Assembly: GCA_910585465.1 (NCBI GenBank)
Contig: CAJUEW010000010.1
Span: forward strand, 45,051-109,050
DNA length: 64,000 bases
From: an uncultured Lachnospiraceae bacterium
GTDB taxonomy: Bacteria; Bacillota; Clostridia; Lachnospirales; Lachnospiraceae
Direction of reading: 5' to 3'
Shown in pieces: positions 25,850 to 33,686 of the stretch (its first letter is position 1; every line of letters starts with the position of its first letter). Made by a program: the position numbers and the translations under genes. The notes beneath the pieces were generated by a model. That model was not told the DNA's origin. It saw nothing but the letters and a program-made list of their open reading frames with translations, and did no database searches.

Positions 25850-26584
25850 ATGGGCAAGATTCTTGAAATAAAAAACGCTACAAAACGTTTCGGCGGTCTG
25901 GTAGCGAACGAGAACGTTACCTTCGATGTGGAGGAAGGAGAGATTGTCGGTGTGGTAGGTCCGAACGGGGCAGGCAAGACGACCATGTTTAATTCTATCA
26001 GCGGCGCGCATGCCCTGACGGAAGGAAATATAATTTTCAAAGGTCAGGATATCACTTCCATGAAACCCTATGATATCTGCAGGCTCGGTATTGGGAGAAC
26101 CTTTCAGATTCCGCAGTCTCTGAATGAACTGAAGGTATACGAGAATGTCCTGGTAGGGGCACTCTGTAAGAGAAACGATATGGAAGCCGCCATGGCCCAT
26201 GTGGATGACATTTTACAGCTGTGCGGCATTTCCGACATGAAGTATGAAATGGCAGGCAAGCTGAACGTTCCGCAGAAAAAACGTCTGGAGATTGCCAGAG
26301 CGATGGCAACGGATCCGGAGCTTCTGCTTTTGGATGAGACGATGGCAGGTCTGACTGCCACAGAGAGAAAGGACGCGGTTGAACTGATTCAGAAGATTAA
26401 CTCCAAAGGTGTTGCAATTCTCACTATTGAGCACAATATGGATGTTGTTATGACCGTATCCCGCCGGGTAGTCGTGCTTGTATCCGGCAAACTTCTGACC
26501 ATTGGCACACCGGATGAGGTTACTTCCAATCCGAAGGTGATCAGTGCATACCTGGGAGGAGGAACGAAAACAGATGGAGAATAA
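25850..26584 (+). CDS. ABC transporter ATP-binding protein (LivG family)
   Basis: 244-residue ATPase with Walker A GPNGAGKTT, a Q-loop at RTFQIPQSL, Walker B LLLLDET with catalytic Glu, and switch His in TIEHNMD. The signature region reads LNVPQKKRLEIARAM, so the usual LSGGQ Ser and Gly are replaced. Degenerate signatures are known in some LivG-like proteins, and the partner LivF has an intact LSGGE, so one composite ATP site should still work. It starts 2 bp after LivM with GGAGG and overlaps LivF by 11 bp. Confidence 0.92.
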   Translation: MGKILEIKNATKRFGGLVANENVTFDVEEGEIVGVVGPNGAGKTTMFNSISGAHALTEGNIIFKGQDITSMKPYDICRLGIGRTFQIPQSLNELKVYENVLVGALCKRNDMEAAMAHVDDILQLCGISDMKYEMAGKLNVPQKKRLEIARAMATDPELLLLDETMAGLTATERKDAVELIQKINSKGVAILTIEHNMDVVMTVSRRVVVLVSGKLLTIGTPDEVTSNPKVISAYLGGGTKTDGE

Positions 26585-27299
26585 GAAAGAAAAAATTCTG
26601 CAGGTAACGAATCTGGAGGCGGGTTATAACGGAATGTCCGTACTGCATGGTATCAGCTTTGATGTAAAAGAAGGAGAAATTTTGGCGATTCTGGGCTCCA
26701 ATGGTGTGGGAAAATCCACGACTCTCCGCGCGATTACCGGAGTCATTAAACCAATCAGCGGCAGGGTAGTCTATCAGGGAGAGGATATTACGGGACTTCC
26801 CTCCCATAAGCTGGTGGCAAAAGGAATTTCCATGGTTCCGGAAGGGCGTATGCTTTTTGCCGGGATGACAGTGGAGGACAATCTTTTGATGGGCGCATAT
26901 CTGGAGAAGGATAAAGCGAAAATTCAGGAACGTTTAAAGAAAGTATACGGTCTGTTCCCAAGGGTAGAGGAGAGAAAAAGTCAGATATCGGGCACACTTT
27001 CCGGAGGAGAACAGCAGATGGTGGCCATTGCCCGCGGCCTGATGTGTGATCCAAAGCTTCTGATTCTGGACGAGCCGTCTCTGGGCCTGATGCCGAAGCT
27101 GGTGCAGGAAATTTTCGTTTTTGTAAAAGAGATCGCGGCTACCGGTATTACTGTTATTATCGTTGAGCAGAATGCAAATGATACGCTTGCCATGTGTGAC
27201 TATGCCTTTGTTGTACAAAACGGCGAGGTGGTCATTGAAGGCAAAGGGCATGAGCTTTTGAGTAATGAAGATGTACAGAAAGCATATCTTGGAGGCTGA
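26574..27299 (+). CDS. ABC transporter ATP-binding protein (LivF family)
   Basis: 241-residue ATPase that pairs with the LivG-like protein. Walker A is GSNGVGKST, the signature is LSGGEQQMVAIARGL, Walker B is LLILDEPSLGL and the switch His lies in the VEQNAND segment, where His is replaced by Gln as is usual for LivF. The ATG at 26574 lies inside the end of LivG (11-bp overlap), with GGAGGAGG upstream. The family N-terminus LQVTNLEAGYNGMSVLHGISF supports this start. Confidence 0.93.
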   Translation: MENKKEKILQVTNLEAGYNGMSVLHGISFDVKEGEILAILGSNGVGKSTTLRAITGVIKPISGRVVYQGEDITGLPSHKLVAKGISMVPEGRMLFAGMTVEDNLLMGAYLEKDKAKIQERLKKVYGLFPRVEERKSQISGTLSGGEQQMVAIARGLMCDPKLLILDEPSLGLMPKLVQEIFVFVKEIAATGITVIIVEQNANDTLAMCDYAFVVQNGEVVIEGKGHELLSNEDVQKAYLGG

Positions 27300-27302
27300 T
27301 AT

Positions 27303-28790
27303 ATGAGGGAACCTGTCTATGTGGCTGCTGATATAGGGGCTACCGGAATTAAAATAGTTGCGGCAGCTTTTGACGGCACGCGGCTGGAGGTAAAGGATAT
27401 TTATTCGGTGAAAAACGATCCTGTTGTGGAGGATGGATGTGAGTATGCAGATGTGAGCAGTATGCTGTCGGCTGTCCGGGAGGGGCTGAAGAGATTCGGG
27501 AAGAATGCCAGATGCATCTCACTGGGAATCGATACTTACGGCAACGGCTACGGAATGCTGGATAAGAACGGATGCCTGGTAATGAAGCCGCATCATTACA
27601 GGGACCGGAGGATTGATTCCGTTATGCCGCGGGTGCATGAATATTTCACAGACTGGCAGTTATATGAACAGACGGGAAATTACCCTATTAAAACCAGAGG
27701 GCTGTTTCATCTTTACCAGGATGTTCTGGAGCAGTCTGCGAATATAAAAAAGGGAACGAAGCTACTTCCCCTCCCTAATTTGCTGGAGTATCTGATTACG
27801 GGAAAGGAGGGGGCGGAGCGGACCATCGCTTCGGTGCTTTATCTTCTGGAAAAAAACGGAGCGGACTGGAATTTCCAGGTTTTTGAAAGGCTTGGGATTC
27901 CAAAGGAGCTGTTTATCCCCCTGTCAGAGCCTGGAGTAAAAAGAGGGACGATTAGAGAAGAATTCGCGGAAGGCGGGGAATTCCAGGGGATTCCTGTGAT
28001 TACAGTCGCAGGGCATGATACAGAGTCTGCGCTGTTGGCAGTACCGGAGCTGAATGAATCTAAAGTATTTGTCAGTATGGGAACCTCCTTTGTTTTTGGA
28101 GCACGGGTCAGGGAGCCGGTGGTGAATAAGGACAGCTTCCGGGAACGCTTTAAAAATATGCGGGGGGCATTCGGGACTTATTCCCTGTGTAAAGATGTGC
28201 CTGGATTCTGGATTCTGGAGCGCTGCATGGAAAGATGGAAGCTTTCCTGTCCGGAGCTCGACTACGGCATGGTATGTGACGCAGTGAAAAAGGCAGAGGA
28301 CAATCATACGTTTCTTGATATTAGCGATGACCGGTTCCGGGTGTCGGAGACGGACATTGTACAGACAATTTATGATTACTGCAGCGAGACAGGGCAAAGA
28401 CCGGTAGAGGGTATGCAGCAGACGGCCCGGTGTCTGTTTGAAAGCTACGCGCTGTATATCCGCTGGAGTATCGAACGCATAAGCAGGCTTACAGGTATTA
28501 CATATAAAAGGCTGGAAGCCATGAACGGAGGAGTCCGCAATAAGCTGCTGCTTCAGATGTTCGCGGATGCTTCCGGTATTCCGGTGGCGGCGCACAGTCC
28601 GTGGGCATCTGCCTGCGGGAACCTTTTACTGCAGCTTTATGCGGCAGGAGAAGCAGATTCGCAGGACGAACTTGGCAGGATTGCATTTTACTCCTGTGAA
28701 CCAGTGATTTATAAAAGCAACCCTTCTTCTTACTGGGAAGAGCGTTTGCAATATATGAAACAAAAAGGATTATTTAAGGAGGTTCTGTAA
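27303..28790 (+). CDS. FGGY-family carbohydrate kinase (rhamnulokinase-like)
   Basis: 495-residue sugar kinase of the actin-like ATPase fold. The N-terminal phosphate loop reads VAADIGATGIKIV and the conserved domain text SLGIDTYGNGYGMLD and VAGHDTESALLAVP is close to rhamnulokinase, which makes a ketose 1-phosphate. The C-terminal half has MNGGVRNKLLLQMFADA and ASACGNLLLQ, both typical. It starts 3 bp after LivF and its stop overlaps the start of the FucA-like aldolase gene, so kinase and aldolase are translationally coupled and likely act in sequence. The actual ketose is unknown. Confidence 0.9.
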   Translation: MREPVYVAADIGATGIKIVAAAFDGTRLEVKDIYSVKNDPVVEDGCEYADVSSMLSAVREGLKRFGKNARCISLGIDTYGNGYGMLDKNGCLVMKPHHYRDRRIDSVMPRVHEYFTDWQLYEQTGNYPIKTRGLFHLYQDVLEQSANIKKGTKLLPLPNLLEYLITGKEGAERTIASVLYLLEKNGADWNFQVFERLGIPKELFIPLSEPGVKRGTIREEFAEGGEFQGIPVITVAGHDTESALLAVPELNESKVFVSMGTSFVFGARVREPVVNKDSFRERFKNMRGAFGTYSLCKDVPGFWILERCMERWKLSCPELDYGMVCDAVKKAEDNHTFLDISDDRFRVSETDIVQTIYDYCSETGQRPVEGMQQTARCLFESYALYIRWSIERISRLTGITYKRLEAMNGGVRNKLLLQMFADASGIPVAAHSPWASACGNLLLQLYAAGEADSQDELGRIAFYSCEPVIYKSNPSSYWEERLQYMKQKGLFKEVL

Positions 28791-29428
28791 TGGACAGCAG
28801 AATTAAAACAGAGGTTATGGACGAGATTATGAGAGTCGGCTCTGAGATGCAGGACATGGAGCTGGTCAATACCTTTGAAGGAAATCTTTCAATTAAAGAC
28901 GGGGATCTTATGTATGTTACGCCGGGGAGAACGAGTAAAAAGGCTCTGAATTATGACAATATCTGTGTCATTGATCTGGCAAAGGATGAGCAGATCTGGG
29001 GAGGCCGTCCTTCTTCCGAGACAAGGATGCACAAAGGCGCGTACACCATTAAGGAAGGTGTGAATGCGGCAATTCACTGTCATGCGCCGATTCTTACGAG
29101 CTACGCCATTGCCAATAAGAGTATTGAGGTAAAATGCCATCCGGAGCTCTTGTTCCACTATCATGACATTCCATGCGTGCCATACGGAATGCCGGGTTCT
29201 GACGAGATCATTGAGAAGGCAAGGCCCTATCTGCTTCACAGGAATCTGGTTCTGATGGCAAATCACGGCGTACTTAGCCTGGCGTCCAATCTTGCGCTGG
29301 CATGTCAGAGAATTGTGTCTGCGGAAAAGCTGGGTAAGGAATTAATTTATGCCCAAATGTTAGGCGGAGCCGTGGATATTCCGGAAACCGAGATTATCCG
29401 CCTGCTGGAAAGGCCGCTGGATTTGTAA
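28790..29428 (+). CDS. Class II aldolase/adducin-family protein (fuculose-phosphate-aldolase-like)
   Basis: 212-residue zinc enzyme. Metal ligands are His-x-His in AAIHCHAPI and a later His in MANHGVLSL; Glu in the SSETRMHKGAY segment (GRPSSETRMH) is the usual catalytic region. GNLSIKDGDLMYVTPGRTSK matches the N-terminal substrate loop. FucA/RhaD-type enzymes split a ketose 1-phosphate into DHAP and lactaldehyde or glycolaldehyde; AraD-type epimerases share the fold, so that alternative stays open. The one-base overlap with the FGGY kinase gene favours the aldolase role. Confidence 0.88.
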   Translation: MDSRIKTEVMDEIMRVGSEMQDMELVNTFEGNLSIKDGDLMYVTPGRTSKKALNYDNICVIDLAKDEQIWGGRPSSETRMHKGAYTIKEGVNAAIHCHAPILTSYAIANKSIEVKCHPELLFHYHDIPCVPYGMPGSDEIIEKARPYLLHRNLVLMANHGVLSLASNLALACQRIVSAEKLGKELIYAQMLGGAVDIPETEIIRLLERPLDL

Positions 29429-29443
29429 AAGGGAGTGAGTATC

Positions 29444-30313
29444 ATGTATGCGAATCTGAATCCAAGAACCATGGGTCTGAATCAATACTCCTTTGAAGAG
29501 CTATTAAAGGCTGCCCATAAAAACGGTTTTAAAGGGATCGAGGTTCCTGCCCATGCGTTTGGCAGCGTGGAAAATGCGAAGGAACAGGGAAAAAGGCTGG
29601 AAAATATGGGAATGCGGTGGGGGCTTATGATGGCGCCCTGCGATATGTTCAAAGTAAGCGACGAGGAGTTTGTAAGGGCGCTCGGCCAGTGGGCAAGATG
29701 GCTGGAGCGTGCAAGGGCGGCAGGCTGCGACAGAGCCTACAACCATCTTTGGCCAGGCTCCGATGAAAAGGATTTTGAGGAAAATTTTGAATGGTATCAT
29801 AACCGTCTGGAAAAAATTTTCCACATTATGAAGGAAAATGGTTTCCGGTACGGCCTGGAATATCAGGGGCCTGAGACGATCAATCACAAATTCAAATATC
29901 CGTTTGTCTGCAATCTTGCGGGCGCCATGGCGCTGGCAGACAGTGTAAGTCATGAGATTGGCTTTGTATTTGACGGTATTCACTGGTATACATCCGGTGG
30001 CGGCAATCATGATCTTTATCTGTTCCTGAACAATACAGACCGTGTGATAAATCTGCATCTGGATGATGTTTATACAGGAGCTTCTAAATCCGGCTTTATT
30101 TTTCGGGAAAGAGCGATGCCGAATGAAAGCGGAATCATTGATTCCACGGGAATTGTACGGGCATTTTATGAGAGGGGATATGACGGACCGGTGATCGTGG
30201 AGCCTATGTCGCCGACCACAGACCGTTATGAGAAGATGGATCTGAATGAAGCAGTAAAGGAAGCAGCGCTTTGCCTGAGCTATATTTTTAAAGAGGCTGG
30301 CGTCTTCATATAG
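29444..30313 (+). CDS. Sugar phosphate isomerase/epimerase family TIM-barrel protein
   Basis: 289-residue xylose-isomerase-like barrel (AP_endonuc_2 family), like D-tagatose 3-epimerase or IolE/IolI-type enzymes. Likely metal ligands are the Glu in YGLEYQGPE, Asp-x-x-His in VFDGIHWY, His in NLHLDDVY and Glu in VIVEPMSP. The ATG at 29444 is preceded by AAAAGGGAG; a GTG at 29435 lies too close to that SD. It may epimerise the ketose before phosphorylation by the FGGY kinase encoded just upstream. Confidence 0.88.
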   Translation: MYANLNPRTMGLNQYSFEELLKAAHKNGFKGIEVPAHAFGSVENAKEQGKRLENMGMRWGLMMAPCDMFKVSDEEFVRALGQWARWLERARAAGCDRAYNHLWPGSDEKDFEENFEWYHNRLEKIFHIMKENGFRYGLEYQGPETINHKFKYPFVCNLAGAMALADSVSHEIGFVFDGIHWYTSGGGNHDLYLFLNNTDRVINLHLDDVYTGASKSGFIFRERAMPNESGIIDSTGIVRAFYERGYDGPVIVEPMSPTTDRYEKMDLNEAVKEAALCLSYIFKEAGVFI

Positions 30314-30343
30314 CATCCGGTGCTTTTCTGCAGAGGCGGATGC
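30313..30343 (+). other. Intercistronic hairpin before the binding-protein gene
   Basis: GCATCCG (30313-30319) and CGGATGC (30337-30343) pair across a 17-base loop with no T-run. Such stems often stabilise a downstream binding-protein mRNA; that role is inferred. Confidence 0.4.
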
Positions 30344-30379
30344 GGCAGCTCAAAAAAAAGAAAAGAAAGGAAATGAGAC

Positions 30380-31744
30380 ATGCAAAAAAAATTTTTAGCA
30401 GTAACCTTGGCAGCAGCTATGGGATTTAGCCTGGCTGCATGTGGAAGCAGCACCGGGAGTAATCAGACTCCGGCAAATGATGTAACAGAAGAAGCAGCAA
30501 ATGAAAACACAGAAGAGGACGGCAAAACCGAAGAGACGTCGCAGGAAGCGTCCCAGGATACTGTCAGGATTGGTTTTCTGACCCCTATGTCCGGTGCAAA
30601 TGCCACCTACGGGCTTCAGGTAAAAGCGGCGGGACAGATGATATGTGATGTTATCAATGAAGAGCATCCGGAGATTACAATGGCTTTGGCAGAGCAGGCC
30701 GGCCTTCCGAATCTGAACGGTGCAAAAATTGAGCTTGTATTTGCAGACTCCAAGCAGGACCCGACGACTGCCACCTCCGAGGCAAAGCGTCTGATTACAG
30801 AAGAAAATATTGTGGCTTTGACCGGACAGTTTACCAGTGCTGTTACGAAGGCAGTTGCAGTTACAACGGAAACCTATGGCATTCCGCTTCTGACGGCAGC
30901 CTCTTCTCCGACTTTGACTGACGGCGAGAATCCGCTGGAGTGGTATTTCCATACAGGTCCCAACGACAATACTTATATTGAGGATGCATTCAAGTTTCTT
31001 AAGGAATTGAATGAGACAAAAGGTACTGACCTTAAAACGGTTGCGCTTGTATCCGAGGATACTGAGTTCGGCGCAAATATCAGAATTGCGGAGCAGACCT
31101 ATGCAGAACAGTATGGTTTTGAAGTAGTAGAGGATATTTCCTATTCTTCTTCTGCAACTAACGTATCCTCAGAGGTTCTGAGAATTAAGACAGCGAATCC
31201 GGACGTTATTTTTATGGCTTCCTATTCCTCTGATGCAATTCTGTATTTAAAGACCTTTAAAGAGCAGAATTACACTCCCAAAATGCTGTTAGGGCAGCGC
31301 GGTGGCTTTGTTCAGACGGACTTTCTTGATACTATGGCCGGTGACACCGAGTATATCTATACTACGGCAGGATGGTCTACGGACCTTAGCAATGAGGCGA
31401 CCAAACAGCTTGTGGAGCTGTACAAAGAGTACACTCCGGACGGAGCGGAGTTAAGCGAAGGACACTGCAAGGATATGACAAGCCTTCTGCTTTCTGCCAT
31501 TGCAATTAACCAGGCGGGTTCCACTGAGCCGGAAGCAATCAGAGATGCCTTGAGAAAGCTGGACGTGGATACCAATATGCTCCCGATTCCGTGGAACGGA
31601 TATGAGATGAACGAGTTCGGACAGAATACAGCCGCCAATTCTTTCATTGTACAGATGAGAGACGGCGCTTACCAGACCGTATATCCATCTGAACAGGCTG
31701 TTATTGAGCCGGTGGTACCGATGCCGGCATGGGATGAAAGATAA
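30380..31744 (+). CDS. ABC transporter substrate-binding lipoprotein (LivK-like)
   Basis: 454-residue extracellular receptor of the importer. The signal peptide ends in a lipobox FSLAAC (Cys at 21), followed by a Ser/Thr/Glu-rich linker to about residue 55. The mature periplasmic-binding-protein type 1 fold starts at VRIGFLTPMSGANATYG, the typical LivK beginning, with SEAKRLITEENIVALTG and AASSPTLTDGENP as ligand-region motifs. SD AAAGGAAATG is upstream. The ligand cannot be read out, but its place among sugar enzymes suggests a polyol or sugar. Confidence 0.92.
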   Translation: MQKKFLAVTLAAAMGFSLAACGSSTGSNQTPANDVTEEAANENTEEDGKTEETSQEASQDTVRIGFLTPMSGANATYGLQVKAAGQMICDVINEEHPEITMALAEQAGLPNLNGAKIELVFADSKQDPTTATSEAKRLITEENIVALTGQFTSAVTKAVAVTTETYGIPLLTAASSPTLTDGENPLEWYFHTGPNDNTYIEDAFKFLKELNETKGTDLKTVALVSEDTEFGANIRIAEQTYAEQYGFEVVEDISYSSSATNVSSEVLRIKTANPDVIFMASYSSDAILYLKTFKEQNYTPKMLLGQRGGFVQTDFLDTMAGDTEYIYTTAGWSTDLSNEATKQLVELYKEYTPDGAELSEGHCKDMTSLLLSAIAINQAGSTEPEAIRDALRKLDVDTNMLPIPWNGYEMNEFGQNTAANSFIVQMRDGAYQTVYPSEQAVIEPVVPMPAWDER

Positions 31745-31769
31745 GGATTAAAAAAGAGGAACAAATGCG

Positions 31770-32597
31770 ATGTTAGTGACGCTTGATGAATTATTACCAA
31801 AATACTTAAATGAAGACGCTGCGGTGGGCGCGTTTAATCTGGCAGTTTTCCCGGATATTCCTACGCTGATCTCTGCCGCGGAAGAATTGAACGCCCCGAT
31901 CATTCTGCAGGCCAGTCCAATGGTTTCTGAATTTATAGGGTATGATTACTGGGGCATGCTTGCCGCAGAGATGGCAAAAAGATCCCCGGTTCCGGTAGTT
32001 ATGCATCTGGATCATGCAAATAATACAGAGGCAATCTGGAAAGCGCTGGACGCCGGATATTCATCGGTCATGTTTGACGGTTCCCAGCTTCCGTTTGAGG
32101 ATAATGTACGCATTACGCAGGAAGTGGTAAAACGTGCGGAAAAATACGGCGCGTCGGTGGAAGCGGAGATAGGCTCTGTTGCTTACCTTGGCAGGGACAG
32201 TCATAAGGATCAGCTGACCGATCCAAAGGAAGCGGCGGCGTTTGCGGATGCTTCCGGATGCAGATGTCTGGCAGTGTCTGTAGGAACGACTCATATGATG
32301 AGAACCCAGACAGCCAATATTCATTTTGACCTGCTGGAGGAGATTCAGAATGAAGTAAAGGTTCCGCTGGTGATCCATGGTTCCACAGGCCTTCCGGACG
32401 ATCAGCTGGTGAAAATGCGCGCATACCATATTTGTAAGGTCAACATAGGAACCGCATTGCGGGTGGCATTTGACAAGGGACTGAGAGCTGAGCTTGCTGC
32501 AAGGCCGGGTGATTATGTGTACAAGGATCTTTTACAGAGGCCGCTGAAGGATGAAAAAGAGGTTGTAAAGCACAAGATGAGACAGCTTGGATTCTAG
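31770..32597 (+). CDS. Class II fructose-bisphosphate-type aldolase (second copy)
   Basis: 275-residue metal-dependent aldolase. Zinc ligands are His in MHLDHANN, Glu in EAEIGSVA, His in VGTTHMM and His in IHGSTGLPD, followed by the phosphate-binding CKVNIGTALR. It is the last gene of the importer operon, 25 bp after the binding protein and before a terminator at 32615. Sequence differs enough from the aldolase at 20208 to suggest a different aldehyde specificity. It may act with the PfkB kinase or on a bisphosphate made by both kinases. Confidence 0.9.
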   Translation: MLVTLDELLPKYLNEDAAVGAFNLAVFPDIPTLISAAEELNAPIILQASPMVSEFIGYDYWGMLAAEMAKRSPVPVVMHLDHANNTEAIWKALDAGYSSVMFDGSQLPFEDNVRITQEVVKRAEKYGASVEAEIGSVAYLGRDSHKDQLTDPKEAAAFADASGCRCLAVSVGTTHMMRTQTANIHFDLLEEIQNEVKVPLVIHGSTGLPDDQLVKMRAYHICKVNIGTALRVAFDKGLRAELAARPGDYVYKDLLQRPLKDEKEVVKHKMRQLGF

Positions 32598-32614
32598 AGC
32601 ACAAGCCTTTAATC

Positions 32615-32656
32615 TATCCGGCAGGTGAAACCCATCTGCCGGATATCTGATATTTT
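32615..32656 (+). terminator. Terminator of the importer operon
   Basis: TATCCGGCAG (32615-32624) and CTGCCGGATA (32636-32645) form a perfect 10-bp stem with an 11-base loop; a short T-run follows at 32653. Confidence 0.75.
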
Positions 32657-32678
32657 GTGATTCTGACATTTTTCTAAA

Positions 32679-32733
32679 ACCTGAGGTTTCGCAGAATTTG
32701 ACCTTTGCAAATAAAAAATGCGGAAACTCAGGT
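32679..32733 (+). promoter_or_regulatory. Long imperfect inverted repeat upstream of the second DeoR promoter
   Basis: ACCTGAGGTTTCGCA (32679-32693) and TGCGGAAACTCAGGT (32719-32733) are complementary apart from about three bases, with 25 bp between. It ends 10 bp before the -35. It could be a regulator site or part of the preceding termination region. Confidence 0.45.
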
Positions 32734-32743
32734 CGCATAATAA

Positions 32744-32772
32744 TTGATTTTTTGTTGGTTTTGACTTATAAT
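32744..32772 (+). promoter_or_regulatory. Promoter of the second DeoR gene
   Basis: TTGATT (32744-32749), a 17-bp spacer and TATAAT (32767-32772), 102 bp before the start codon. Confidence 0.75.
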
Positions 32773-32793
32773 ATAGACAAAAAAGATTTTGAA

Positions 32794-32825
32794 ACAGACA
32801 TAATTTCAGGAAAGTACAGACATAA
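32794..32825 (+). promoter_or_regulatory. Direct repeat ACAGACATAA in the deoR leader
   Basis: Identical 10-mers at 32794-32803 and 32816-32825 (22-bp spacing) lie just downstream of the predicted transcription start, a position suited to autorepression. The motif is related to AAACARATAA of the importer promoter. Confidence 0.5.
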
Positions 32826-32874
32826 ACTTGGTTTTTGAAATCGGAAAAAGCGTACAGAATGGAGGAACACAAAA

Positions 32875-33663
32875 ATGGCACAAAAGGAACGCCTGTCAAT
32901 CATACGGCAAACGGTAAAGCGTGATAAAAAGGTGAGTGTATCGGCGCTGAGCAAGGAACATAATGTGACAGAGGAGACGATTCGGAGAGATCTGGAGAAG
33001 CTGGAACAGGAGGGACTTCTGACCAGAACCTATGGGGGAGCAGTTTTGAATATCGAGAAAATATCGGAGCATATTGATTATTTAAGACGTTCTCAGACCA
33101 ACAAGGCAGAGAAGCTTGCTATCGGAAAGCTTGCTGCATCTGTAATTCCGGAAAAAGCGGCAATCGGTGCGGACGCAAGCTCAACTGTAATGGAAGCCAT
33201 CAATTTACTGAGAGATAAGCCGGATATTACAGTTCTTACCAATTCAGTAAAAATTGTCAGAGAGTTGGATCAGGCGTCCCTTACTATTATTTCAACCGGC
33301 GGTATTGTGAATAACAGTACCTTTTCCATGCAGGGAAACATTGTGCGGAAAATATTAAAGGACTATTATGTGGATGTGGTTCTGATTAGCTGTACGGCGC
33401 TGGAAGTAGACGGCGGCGTCTATGATTCCAATGAAGAGGAAGCCGAGCTGAAGAGGGTGTTAGTGGATCGGGGCCAGAAGATTATTCTGCTGGCAGACCA
33501 TACAAAGTTTAACAAGGTTGCTTTTGTGCGGGTACTGGATTTTGCAAAGCTGGATATGGTGATCACAGACCAAAAGCCGTCCTCTGACTGGATAGAAATG
33601 TTTAAGGAAAAAGGTATTGAACTGCTTTATCCTCAGGAAAATACACAGCCTTTTATAGTCTGA
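32875..33663 (+). CDS. DeoR/GlpR-family transcriptional regulator (second copy)
   Basis: 262-residue paralogue of the DeoR at 23012. Winged-helix signature SALSKEHNVTEETIRRDLEKLEQEGLLTRTYGGAV is followed by the DeoRC ligand domain with GADASSTVM, LTNSVKIV and LADHTKFNKVAF. SD GGAGGAAC is upstream. It has its own promoter with repeats in the leader and a MATE gene 23 bp downstream that is probably co-transcribed. Two close paralogues bracketing one catabolic locus suggest a duplicated regulator with split targets, for example one for each kinase/aldolase branch. Confidence 0.93.
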   Translation: MAQKERLSIIRQTVKRDKKVSVSALSKEHNVTEETIRRDLEKLEQEGLLTRTYGGAVLNIEKISEHIDYLRRSQTNKAEKLAIGKLAASVIPEKAAIGADASSTVMEAINLLRDKPDITVLTNSVKIVRELDQASLTIISTGGIVNNSTFSMQGNIVRKILKDYYVDVVLISCTALEVDGGVYDSNEEEAELKRVLVDRGQKIILLADHTKFNKVAFVRVLDFAKLDMVITDQKPSSDWIEMFKEKGIELLYPQENTQPFIV

Positions 33664-33686
33664 TACATTAGGAGAGGACTGAGGGA

